Positions 9,690-17,506 of a DNA stretch of 32,403 bases are shown piece by piece. Made by a program: the position numbers and the translations under genes. Numbering within the stretch: position 1 is the stretch's first letter; each line of letters starts with the position of its first letter. The stretch is from Woeseia sp. GTDB lineage: Bacteria; Pseudomonadota; Gammaproteobacteria; Steroidobacterales; Woeseiaceae. The notes below the pieces were generated by a model. It was not told the origin of the DNA. It did not search any database and worked only from the letters and a program-made list of their open reading frames with translations. The stretch covers positions 1 to 32,403 of the forward strand of contig JABDKF010000282.1 of assembly GCA_013003155.1 (NCBI GenBank), read 5' to 3'.

Positions 9690-10034
9690 TCAATCTTCCA
9701 GCAGGCGGACCGCAATGGCCACCATCAGAAACAGCGAAACCAGCAGCGGCAGTGCAAAACTGCCTTGCACCGCAACAAACGAATCGCCCGTTTGCACGAC
9801 ATTGTTCGTAACCTTCATGACGATCCCGGCGGACATCGCCAGCAACTGTGCAATAGGTCCGGCAGCGAAGAAACCTCCAAGCAAGATCGCCAGCGACATC
9901 AGTACCTTTCGTTGCCATTCGTTGCGACGGACTCGCTGCACCACTCGCTCGCTAAAGCCGTTGTCCGCAAGCGGCGCCCGTGCAAACATGTTGCGCAACT
10001 TGCGATCAGCGATGTCCTCTTTAAATTCAGCCAT
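9690..10034 (-). CDS. Small two-helix membrane protein, likely anti-sigma partner
   Basis: The start at 10034 is chosen because ATGGCTGA joins it to the stop of the ECF sigma gene with an 8-base overlap, typical of translational coupling; a start at 10049 is also open. The 114-residue product begins MAEFKEDIADRKLRNMFA, has a charged cytoplasmic part of about 45 residues, then two membrane segments (VLMSLAILLGGFFAAGPIA and ALPLLVSLFLMVAIAVRLL) and ends LLED. This layout suits a membrane-bound regulator of the sigma factor. It has no cysteine or His-x3-Cys motif, so it is not a zinc-binding (ZAS) anti-sigma factor. The anti-sigma role is inferred from gene order and topology. Confidence 0.75.
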   Translation of the reverse strand: MAEFKEDIADRKLRNMFARAPLADNGFSERVVQRVRRNEWQRKVLMSLAILLGGFFAAGPIAQLLAMSAGIVMKVTNNVVQTGDSFVAVQGSFALPLLVSLFLMVAIAVRLLED

Positions 10035-10569
10035 ATTGATGATCTTCAATATCGAAATCCTGTCTCAGTTTTTGTTTTCCACGAAATATTATTGATTTCA
10101 CGGTACCCAGTGGCAATTCCGCAGCAATGCTGATTTCACGATGCGACAAACCACAGCCATATGCCAGTATCATCACCGCTCGCTCTTGTCCATTTAGCGC
10201 CGCAAGCAGGCGGTCAAGATCGCTAATCTCGCCGTCCGGCTGAACAGTCGTCGCCAATACACCTTCGCTAGCTGCCTGCTCGATCACTTCGCGATATCGA
10301 TCGTGCTTGCGTTTCTGTTGCAGAAAAGTGGTCCAGGCAATGCGCATCAGCCAACCTCCAAAACTGCCGGTCCCGCGGAAGCTCGAAAGCTTTTGCCATG
10401 CTGTCACAAAACAATCTTGCGCGAGATCGTCGGCCAGGCTGCCGTCGCGGCAGAGCCGCAACAAGAACAGGCGCACCTGCGACTGATAGCGGCGCACCAG
10501 CTCGCCGAAGGCACTTGAGTCCTTGCTCAAGATGGCAGCGGCAATCAACTCGGCATCATCGCCGTCCAC
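10027..10569 (-). CDS. RNA polymerase sigma factor, ECF family
   Basis: This 180-residue product has only the two domains of extracytoplasmic function sigma factors. Region 2 spans about residues 20-90 (FGELVRRYQSQVRLFLLRL, DDLAQDCFVTAWQ, GGWLMRIAWTTF). Region 4 spans about 120-175 (LNGQERAVMILAYGCGLSH and LGTVKSIIFRGKQKLR, the promoter -35 recognition helix). The start is a GTG at 10569 with a modest AAGGG upstream. It directs RNA polymerase to a small regulon and is expected to be held inactive by the membrane protein encoded immediately downstream. The upstream neighbour is a DUF6249-type membrane protein gene, 20 bases away. The regulon and signal are unknown. Confidence 0.92.
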   Translation of the reverse strand: MDGDDAELIAAAILSKDSSAFGELVRRYQSQVRLFLLRLCRDGSLADDLAQDCFVTAWQKLSSFRGTGSFGGWLMRIAWTTFLQQKRKHDRYREVIEQAASEGVLATTVQPDGEISDLDRLLAALNGQERAVMILAYGCGLSHREISIAAELPLGTVKSIIFRGKQKLRQDFDIEDHQYG

Positions 10570-10589
10570 GCCCTTTTTGACTACTCTGT

Positions 10590-10955
10590 TCAGTCAGACT
10601 GCCTACTGGCATTCAGGCGCCATAAAACCAGGTACGCGAGACCGATGAAGAGCGGCAACATGGCGCTTGCGAGCAACGGCCGAATTGCTTCTTCCTGGCC
10701 CAGGGCCAAGCCGATTGCTGCGAGGCCCGCCGCAATCGCCAATGCAATAAGCCCGCGTCTAAGATCACTCAAGGGGGATTTTTGCGGCTCGCCGAGCTTG
10801 TCCAGCAGCTCGGGGCTGAGGTCCTGACCTCGCTCAAGTGCGATGCGCACGGTTCTTTGCAATTCTTTGCGCCCGAGAAACTTGAAGTAATAAAACAAAA
10901 TCAGCACCAGGGCGATCGATAAAAACATCACGATCGGAATTAACTCCTCAACCAT
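10590..10955 (-). CDS. DUF6249-like small membrane protein
   Basis: The ATG at 10955 has a strong AGGAG ribosome binding site and begins MVEELIPIVMFLSI; the longer frame to 11054 is not supported. The 121-residue product has an N-terminal membrane helix (IPIVMFLSIALVLILFYYF), a conserved-looking cytoplasmic segment (RKELQRTVRIALERGQDLS followed by PELLDKL), and two more helices near the end. This pattern matches DUF6249 proteins as I recall them, which are often found next to ECF sigma genes. It probably leads the operon with the sigma factor and its membrane partner. Function is unknown; a sensory or regulatory role is inferred from context. Confidence 0.75.
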   Translation of the reverse strand: MVEELIPIVMFLSIALVLILFYYFKFLGRKELQRTVRIALERGQDLSPELLDKLGEPQKSPLSDLRRGLIALAIAAGLAAIGLALGQEEAIRPLLASAMLPLFIGLAYLVLWRLNASRQSD

Positions 10956-11149
10956 TTCGAACTCCTGTAGCGACGCCGGCGGCGCCTTGTCAGTGTACAG
11001 ATGCCTGCGACAGGCGGCTTGGATGCAAATCGCGGTCAATTTGTCGGGATGCATCTTTTATCAAGGACTTAAGAGATTTTGTCCTGCAATAAGCGGGGAT
11101 TTTTGGGGTGCCTCAACCCTGTTCCGCGACGCCGTCCGTTTAAGTCACC

Positions 11150-12073
11150 ATGAGCAAAGTCAATAACAAGGCTCGTTGGCGACGCTGGCTTGACGGTATC
11201 GATCGACTAGCCGTCGTCTTTCCCGATCCGCGCTACTACCAGATGGCGGTGCTTACGGCGCTTGTTTTATGCGGCATTTTGCTGCTCGACTTTCCCGTCC
11301 AGTTACACAGCGCATTGCTTATTCTTTGTGCGGCACAAGCCACGCAGCTAGCAGGAAGCCTCTACCTGGGACAGCGCTTCGATCCAAAGAGCGCAATGAT
11401 AACCGCCCTGTCACTAACCTTGTTGCTGCGCAGCAGCGATCCGTTGTGGCTGGGACTCGCAGCAATCATCGCAATTAGCAGTAAGTTTCTGCTGCGCATC
11501 AATGGCAAACACATTTTCAATCCAGCCAATGGCGCGATTGTTGCCTTAATGCTGTTGAGCAACGAAGTCTGGGTATCCACCGGCCAGTGGGGAAATACAG
11601 CCATTGCGGCATTCGCACTTGCCTGTTGCGGTTTCCTGGTACTGACGCGGGCAAGGCGCGCTGAAACTACGTTGGCGTTTCTTGCCGCCTATTCTGCGCT
11701 ACTCATCGGCCGGGCCCTGTGGCTCGGCGATCCACTGACAATTCCCTTTCACCAGTTGCAGAACGGCGCGTTGTTGATATTCGCGTTTTTTATGATTTCT
11801 GATCCGAAAACTGCGCCAGACGCCGCGATCGGTCGAATACTGTACGGCTGCATTGTCGCCGCTGCCGGCTTCACCATCCAATTCACGCTTTACAAACCGT
11901 ACGGACCATTGCTCGCGCTGTTCTGTTGCGCACCGCTCGTGCCACTGATTGATTTCATCCTGCGGGGCGCGCATTACCAATGGTCCGCCACGATTCGCAA
12001 ACCAATATCGAAGGAGCTTCCCCATGAGAATTCTGATACTGCTGTGCGCAGCGGTCACCACTTTTACACTTAG
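11150..12073 (+). CDS. RnfD/NqrB-like integral membrane protein
   Basis: A 307-residue, strongly hydrophobic protein with roughly eight to ten membrane helices. Two motifs typical of the RnfD/NqrB family are visible: FNPANGA at 123-129 and SDPKTAP at 217-223 (compare the family's FNPAA and DPxTSP). The S/T-GAT motif that carries covalently bound FMN in RnfD and NqrB is absent, and no other Rnf subunit lies in the window, so this is a stand-alone relative rather than part of a sodium- or proton-pumping complex. The 3' end overlaps the DUF2330 gene by 50 bases, so the two are almost certainly co-expressed. It is transcribed divergently from the ECF sigma operon. Confidence 0.82.
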   Translation: MSKVNNKARWRRWLDGIDRLAVVFPDPRYYQMAVLTALVLCGILLLDFPVQLHSALLILCAAQATQLAGSLYLGQRFDPKSAMITALSLTLLLRSSDPLWLGLAAIIAISSKFLLRINGKHIFNPANGAIVALMLLSNEVWVSTGQWGNTAIAAFALACCGFLVLTRARRAETTLAFLAAYSALLIGRALWLGDPLTIPFHQLQNGALLIFAFFMISDPKTAPDAAIGRILYGCIVAAAGFTIQFTLYKPYGPLLALFCCAPLVPLIDFILRGAHYQWSATIRKPISKELPHENSDTAVRSGHHFYT

Positions 12074-13355
12074 TGCTACCGCGCAAGCATTTTGCGGCTT
12101 TTACGTTGCGCGCGCCGATACCGCGCTCTTCAACAAGGCGTCGCAAGTCGTGTTGGTGCGAGATGGTGATCGCACGGTCATTACAATGGCTAATGACTTC
12201 CAGGGTGAAACGCGCGACTTCGCGATGGTTATCCCGGTACCCACTTTCATTGAGCGTGAACAAATCAACGTCGGCGATGCGGCTTTGCTTGATCACCTTG
12301 ATGCGTATACGGCGCCGCGCCTTGTGGAATACCACGATCCCGACCCGTGCGCACCGTTCGAGTTGAAATCCAGCGATATGTCCCTGCCGCGACGAGCGGT
12401 TATGGCTGCGAAGCGTCCGACGGCCGAAGAACAGGGTGTCACGATTGAGGCGAGCTACACCGTGGGTGAGTACGACATCCTGATTCTGTCGGCCACCGAG
12501 AGTGACGGCCTGATTGATTGGCTGAAGGATAACGACTATCGACTGCCATCAGGCGCACAGCCGGTGGTCAACAGCTACCTGAAGCAGGGCATGCGCTTTT
12601 TTGTGGCCAGGGTGAATCTTGAGGAGCAGGCCAAACTGGGTTTTGCAAAGTTGCGGCCGTTGCAAATTGCCTTCGAAAGCAAGCGATTCATGCTGCCGAT
12701 ACGGCTCGGCACGCTGAACGCAAACGGCGCGCAGGAACTGTTTGTGTACACCCTTACCCGGACAGGACGCGTCGAAACGGCAAACTACCGCACCGTGCGT
12801 CTGCCAAGTAACACCGATGTTCCGGAATATGTAGAAGATGAGTTTGGCGATTTCTACCAGGCAATGTTTGCTCACCAGGTTAAGAAGGAAAAAAAGCGCG
12901 CCGTATTTCTGGAGTACGCGTGGGACATGGCGTGGTGTGACCCGTGTGCTGCCGATCCGCTAAGCGCTGCCCAGTTGCGCAAGCTGGGCGTTTTCTGGCT
13001 TGACCAGGCAAATGCATCTCAAAGGAAAATTACTCCGCAAGCACAGAACGTATTTGTCACGCGCCTGCATGTCCGCTATGACAAAGACCATTTTCCTGAA
13101 GATCTGATGTTTCATGAAACAGGTGACCGCAGCAACTTCCAGGGACGCTACGTGATTCGACACCCTTTCAAGGGCAACATCACTTGTGGCGCGGAGGCCT
13201 ACCGGGCTGAAGTTCGGAAGCGCCAGGAGCGCGAGGCAGAGACGCTGGCAAACCTGACAGGTTGGAGCATCGAAGACATTCGCAAACAAATTCCAATGCT
13301 TGCAGGCACCGAACCCACGCCTCGCAGTCCTTGGTGGAAAAAGCTTTGGGACTGA
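12024..13355 (+). CDS. Secreted DUF2330 family protein
   Basis: The ATG at 12024 follows AAGGAG and starts a clear signal peptide (MRILILLCAAVTTFTLSATA, cut after AQA), giving a 443-residue precursor. The mature protein begins FCGFYVARADTALFNKASQV and continues with MANDFQGETRDFAMVIPVPT, the conserved start of DUF2330 proteins. Cysteines recur in pairs or motifs (FCGFYV, WCDPCAADP, ITCGAE), suggesting disulfides or metal binding outside the cytoplasm. The C-terminal part is basic, with helical segments around RKRQEREAETLANLTGW. No biochemical function is known to me for the family. The overlap with the RnfD-like gene suggests the two work together at the inner membrane. Confidence 0.85.
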   Translation: MRILILLCAAVTTFTLSATAQAFCGFYVARADTALFNKASQVVLVRDGDRTVITMANDFQGETRDFAMVIPVPTFIEREQINVGDAALLDHLDAYTAPRLVEYHDPDPCAPFELKSSDMSLPRRAVMAAKRPTAEEQGVTIEASYTVGEYDILILSATESDGLIDWLKDNDYRLPSGAQPVVNSYLKQGMRFFVARVNLEEQAKLGFAKLRPLQIAFESKRFMLPIRLGTLNANGAQELFVYTLTRTGRVETANYRTVRLPSNTDVPEYVEDEFGDFYQAMFAHQVKKEKKRAVFLEYAWDMAWCDPCAADPLSAAQLRKLGVFWLDQANASQRKITPQAQNVFVTRLHVRYDKDHFPEDLMFHETGDRSNFQGRYVIRHPFKGNITCGAEAYRAEVRKRQEREAETLANLTGWSIEDIRKQIPMLAGTEPTPRSPWWKKLWD

Positions 13356-13391
13356 TGATACCGGCGCGAGCTGTCTCACCAACAGTTCGCG

Positions 13392-14528
13392 TCAGCTTTG
13401 CCGCGACTTCCAGGCTGCGAGTAGTTTTTCTTCCCGTGCGGGCTTCAAGCCGGACCGCAGATTCCCGCTCCGTTCTTCAGGCAGCGTCTTCCACCAACTG
13501 ATGGTGTCACGAGCTGTTTCTCGAGTTGGCCGCGTCGTGAGCCCTTTGGCCCGCGCACGCGCGCCACTCACTCTTGCGATGTACGCGTCGTCAGACTGGG
13601 GCGGCACCCAAATGGGAAACTCGTTCCCTTCCGCCGCACCGTTGGTTTGCATGAACTCGTAGTCGACCCACACCGGGTTCATTTCTGCCGCAGTAACCGC
13701 CTGACAGTCGGCTAGAAGCCCTCCCATCGTAAAACTTCCGGCAGGTATCACGGTGTTGTAGTTTCCACTGATTCTTTTCTCCGCGACGTCGGTAACGAAA
13801 TTGGCGAGGTCCCGTACGTCGATAATCTGCACGGGGTCTTGCGGCGTGCCTGGCCACAACATTTCGCCACCACGCATCGTACGAACTGGCCAATAGGTAT
13901 AGCGATCCGTATGGTCTCCCGGACCGCATATATAGGTAGGTCGCAAGACGGCAACGCGTTCTGCGCCGAACTCTTCTGCAGCCCGCTTTTCGCACAACGC
14001 CTTGAGTGGGCCGTAAGTTTCGTTGGTCACCTCCTCCACGGTCTCATCTTCAATGGTCGCGAGCGGAGAATCCTCGTCCAGGGGTGAGCCAAAATCTGCG
14101 TAGGCTGAGATACTGGAGACGAAAATGTAATGCGACGCGCGAGTAGCCAGCATTCTTGCCGAGTCGGCAACGTGGCGCGGCACATAGCCGGAATTATCGA
14201 TTACAACATCCCAGCGCCCTCCTGCAAGCGGTGCCAGTCCGTTGTTGCGATCACCTACATAAGTAACCAGATCCGGAAACAGCTCACTGTTTGTGCGACC
14301 GCGGTTAAAAAGCTCGACAGAATGACCGCGCCGTAATGCTTCACGAACCATGTGCGGGCCGATAAACCCGGTACCGCCAAGCACCAGTATGCGCAATGAT
14401 CCGTTTCGTCGCGGTTCGATTGTTTTGCCTTGCCTCGCTGGTTGTGCGCATGCAGGCAGCAATCCCCCGGCTGCAACCGCGCCACCCAACAGACTTGCCT
14501 GCACCAGGCGGCGTCGTCGCTTGTTCAC
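13392..14528 (-). CDS. NAD-dependent epimerase/dehydratase family protein with Tat signal
   Basis: The GTG at 14528 is preferred: AAGGAG lies 8 bases upstream and the product opens with a twin-arginine signal (MNKRRRRLVQASLLGGAVAA) ending in a lipobox-like LPAC. A TTG at 14549 would add seven residues. The 378-residue protein then has an extended-SDR Rossmann domain: GGTGFIG for cofactor binding, FVSSISAYADFG, and YGPLK as the Tyr-x3-Lys active site. This family acts on nucleotide sugars or related compounds, normally in the cytoplasm, so a folded, cofactor-loaded protein exported by Tat is unusual. It lies 41 bases behind korB and is probably in the same operon. Substrate unknown. Confidence 0.85.
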   Translation of the reverse strand: MNKRRRRLVQASLLGGAVAAGGLLPACAQPARQGKTIEPRRNGSLRILVLGGTGFIGPHMVREALRRGHSVELFNRGRTNSELFPDLVTYVGDRNNGLAPLAGGRWDVVIDNSGYVPRHVADSARMLATRASHYIFVSSISAYADFGSPLDEDSPLATIEDETVEEVTNETYGPLKALCEKRAAEEFGAERVAVLRPTYICGPGDHTDRYTYWPVRTMRGGEMLWPGTPQDPVQIIDVRDLANFVTDVAEKRISGNYNTVIPAGSFTMGGLLADCQAVTAAEMNPVWVDYEFMQTNGAAEGNEFPIWVPPQSDDAYIARVSGARARAKGLTTRPTRETARDTISWWKTLPEERSGNLRSGLKPAREEKLLAAWKSRQS

Positions 14529-14569
14529 TCGCTTTTCTCCTTCGTCCAAAATTTCACGGCGGCAGCGTT

Positions 14570-15625
14570 TCAGCGATAGCGGCTCATCACTTTCGCCAGC
14601 TCTTGCTTGCCGGGGTTCAGTTCCGCATACGGTATTTTCGCCAGCGGTCTGTCCACACTGCCTGACAGATCGTGCATATCGCCCGTTTCTTCGTCTATGT
14701 AGAGCAGGCCAGTGATAATTTCGCCTGCGCGCACGCTGCTTCTTAAGAAAGAGAAAGCGGCCTCACGACTGGTTGGGTCGTATTTCTCGTCCACCTTGCG
14801 CAATATGATCTTGCTACCGTCGTGCATCTCTACGGGCATTGCGTCCCCGGCTTCGTAGGCTGCGACGATTTCCTTAGCGGGAGGTACGAAGTCGGCGTCA
14901 ATGACGTGGTGATAAAACTGCCGCGTGTGCGCATAACTTTTCGTCGAGCCGACATGATCATTAAAGGTTACGCACGGGCTGATGATGTCGAGTAACGCAA
15001 AGCCTTTGTGCGCAATGGCCCCTTTTATCAATGGCACCAGCTGTTTCTTGTCACCCGAAAAGCCGCGCGCGATATAGGTTGCGCCGAGACCTATCGCCGT
15101 GCTCACCGGATCAATCGGCATTTGCCGATTTGCCGGGCCCTTCTTTGCCGTACTGCCAACGTCCGCGGATGCAGAGTACTGTCCTTTCGTCAGTCCGTAG
15201 ACACCATTGTTTTCGATGATGTAGCACATATCCAGATTTCGACGAATAACGTGTGCAAACTGACCCATGCCGATAGATAACGAGTCGCCGTCGCCGGACA
15301 CACCGATATAAATGAGGTCGCAATTTGCGGCATTGGCACCCGTCGTCACAGACGGCATGCGCCCGTGTACTGAATTGAAGCCATGCGATTGGCTTACAAA
15401 ATATGCCGGTGTTTTGGAAGAACAGCCAATGCCGCTCATTTTGCCAAGCATATGCGGCTCGATGTTCAATTCGAATACGGCCTGAATGAGTGCTGCAGTG
15501 ATTGAATCGTGCCCGCATCCAGCACACAGTGTGGAGACCGAGCCCTCGTAGTCTCTGACGGTAAGGCCGAGACTATTGCGGGGCATCTTTGGATGCGTGA
15601 TCTTGGGTTTCGCGATATAACTCAT
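14570..15625 (-). CDS. korB: 2-oxoacid:ferredoxin oxidoreductase, beta subunit (2-oxoglutarate type)
   Basis: This 351-residue subunit binds thiamine diphosphate and a 4Fe-4S cluster. The TPP motif is GDGDSLSIG from residue 111 and NNGVYGLTKGQ from 139. Cysteines suited to the cluster are in LCAGCGHD (34 and 37) and GIGCSS (68). With KorA it would cleave a 2-oxoacid with CoA to an acyl-CoA, CO2 and reduced ferredoxin, or run in reverse. Size and two-subunit layout match 2-oxoglutarate:ferredoxin oxidoreductases, but pyruvate or other 2-oxoacids cannot be excluded by eye. The ATG at 15625 follows AAGGG. The gene starts 16 bases after korA. Confidence 0.92.
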   Translation of the reverse strand: MSYIAKPKITHPKMPRNSLGLTVRDYEGSVSTLCAGCGHDSITAALIQAVFELNIEPHMLGKMSGIGCSSKTPAYFVSQSHGFNSVHGRMPSVTTGANAANCDLIYIGVSGDGDSLSIGMGQFAHVIRRNLDMCYIIENNGVYGLTKGQYSASADVGSTAKKGPANRQMPIDPVSTAIGLGATYIARGFSGDKKQLVPLIKGAIAHKGFALLDIISPCVTFNDHVGSTKSYAHTRQFYHHVIDADFVPPAKEIVAAYEAGDAMPVEMHDGSKIILRKVDEKYDPTSREAAFSFLRSSVRAGEIITGLLYIDEETGDMHDLSGSVDRPLAKIPYAELNPGKQELAKVMSRYR

Positions 15626-15641
15626 GCTTGGTCCCTTTGCC

Positions 15642-17444
15642 TCAGGCAGCCTGCCCCTGCGCGCGTTTTTCGATCACTTTGTCGACAATAAAACTTGCAG
15701 CCAACGGCATACCGTCATAATGCAGCAGCGGCACGAGGGCAGCCGGATCAATCTCGAGATCGAGTATCAACAACGACCGCAACTGCGCATCGCGATTTTG
15801 CTCGACAACATAGACACGCTCATGTTTCGCAATAAACTCGCGGATCGCATCGCTGAACGGAAACGCCTTGACCCGACAATAGTTCAGTGAGCTGCCCTTT
15901 TCCTGCAACAGATCCAGCGCTTCCAACGCGGCTCCATCGCAGCTACCGACGGTCAGAATGGCTTCCTTGTTGAAGTTTGAATACCTGATAACCGGTTCCG
16001 GCATCATTTGGCGTGCTGTTTCCCATTTCACCAAGAGTCGGTCGACCACCTCCTGGTACTCGGCCGAGTCTTCCGTGTAACCGCCAAACTTATTGTGGCC
16101 CGAGCCACGGGTAAAAAATGAGCCCTTGGGGTGCTCCCCTGGCAGCGTCCGATAGGTGATGCCATCCCCATCGCTATCGAGATAGCGGTAGAACTTTTCC
16201 ATGCCCGCGAGCTGCTCAGCCGTAAGCACCTTGCCGCGATCGGGCTGGTAGCTCTCGTCCCACTTCAGGTCCGGACACATCCAGTCATTCATACCAATAT
16301 CGAGATCGGACAAAACCATGACCGGCGTCTGCAGCCGCTCAGCGAGATCGAAGGCCTTAATCGCGGTGTAAAAACATTCTTCGGCATTTGCCGGGAACAG
16401 CAATACATGGCGCGTATCACCGTGCGACGCATAGGCACAGGAAAGCAGATCGCATTGCTGCGTACGCGTCGGCATGCCGGTCGACGGGCCTGTACGCTGC
16501 ACGTCAAAAATTACAGCAGGCACCTCGGCATAGTAGGCAAAGCCGATAAACTCGCTCATCAACGAGATACCCGGTCCGCTCGTCGGCGTGAACGCGCGAG
16601 CGCCGTTCCAGGACGCCCCCAGCACGACGCCGATCGCAGACAATTCATCCTCAGCCTGTACGATGCAAAACTTCTTGCCACCGCTCTCTTCGTCAATACG
16701 AAACTCTTTGCAGAACGATTTGAACGCATCCATGAGAGAGGTTGACGGCGTGATCGGATACCAGGCGCCAACGGTTGCGCCCGCATAAACGCAGCCCAGT
16801 CCTGCGGCAGTATTACCATCGATCACAATATGGTCTTTAGTGAGATCCATGCGTTCGACAGTTTTCGACAATGGGCATTCGAAGTGTTCGATCGCGTAGT
16901 CATAGCCCAGCTTGATAGCCTGGTAATTGGCATCTATCAGCTTCTTTTTTGCCGCAAACGTCTCGCCCAGCAGATTGCTGATTACTTCGAGATCGATACT
17001 TAACAGCGCCGCGAGCGCGCCCACGTATGCGATGTTTTTTAGCAGGATACGAGCGCGAGCACCCTCGAACGTTTCGTTGCACATCTTTGACAACGGGATA
17101 CCCAGCACGTGGATATCGTCGCGATTGAGCTGTTGGGCGCGCGGCCAGGTCGAGTCATAAATTAACCAACCGCCCGGTGTGACCTCGGCCATGTCGCGCG
17201 CGTAGGTCTGCGCGTTCATCGCAACCATCACATCGACGTGATCGGCTCGTGCCTGATAGCTCTTGCCAGTAACTCGAACTTCGTACCAGGTCGGTAACCC
17301 TTGAATATTGGAAGGAAAATAATTCTTGCCGACGACGGGTATACCCATGCGGAAAATTGATTTCATGAGCAAGCCATTGGCACTGGCGGAGCCAGTACCG
17401 TTAACCGAAGCAATTTTTATGACGACATCATTGACTGTGGACAC
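15642..17444 (-). CDS. korA: 2-oxoacid:ferredoxin oxidoreductase, fused gamma-alpha subunit
   Basis: This 600-residue subunit joins the gamma domain (about residues 1-190, including IKIASVNGTGSASANGLL and GKNYFPSNIQGLPTWYEVRV) to the alpha domain, where the 2-oxoacid and CoA bind. Alpha motifs include GNTAAGLGCVYAGATVGAWY followed by PITPSTSLMDA, SGPGISLMSEF and QRTGPSTGMPTRTQQ. This fusion is the standard layout of KorA-type enzymes. The start is a GTG at 17444. It lies between the flavin/Fe-S oxidoreductase gene (62 bases upstream) and korB. The absence of a separate ferredoxin (delta) subunit suggests electrons pass to a free ferredoxin or to the neighbouring flavoprotein. Confidence 0.92.
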   Translation of the reverse strand: MSTVNDVVIKIASVNGTGSASANGLLMKSIFRMGIPVVGKNYFPSNIQGLPTWYEVRVTGKSYQARADHVDVMVAMNAQTYARDMAEVTPGGWLIYDSTWPRAQQLNRDDIHVLGIPLSKMCNETFEGARARILLKNIAYVGALAALLSIDLEVISNLLGETFAAKKKLIDANYQAIKLGYDYAIEHFECPLSKTVERMDLTKDHIVIDGNTAAGLGCVYAGATVGAWYPITPSTSLMDAFKSFCKEFRIDEESGGKKFCIVQAEDELSAIGVVLGASWNGARAFTPTSGPGISLMSEFIGFAYYAEVPAVIFDVQRTGPSTGMPTRTQQCDLLSCAYASHGDTRHVLLFPANAEECFYTAIKAFDLAERLQTPVMVLSDLDIGMNDWMCPDLKWDESYQPDRGKVLTAEQLAGMEKFYRYLDSDGDGITYRTLPGEHPKGSFFTRGSGHNKFGGYTEDSAEYQEVVDRLLVKWETARQMMPEPVIRYSNFNKEAILTVGSCDGAALEALDLLQEKGSSLNYCRVKAFPFSDAIREFIAKHERVYVVEQNRDAQLRSLLILDLEIDPAALVPLLHYDGMPLAASFIVDKVIEKRAQGQAA

Positions 17445-17506
17445 GGGCTTTCTTTAAGGCCTCTTACATTTAAAGTGACAACCTGGTTTCCAGGGTGTCA
17501 CGAATA

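Noticed and set aside
9318-10133. 271-codon plus-strand open frame
   Set aside because: It is the complement of the sigma factor's membrane partner and the small ORF next to it; the translation is low-complexity and Arg/Gln/His-rich and matches no family.
13365-13391. Imperfect hairpin (10-bp arms, one G-T) between the DUF2330 and epimerase-like genes
   Set aside because: No T tract on either side, so terminator function is not supported; may be chance.
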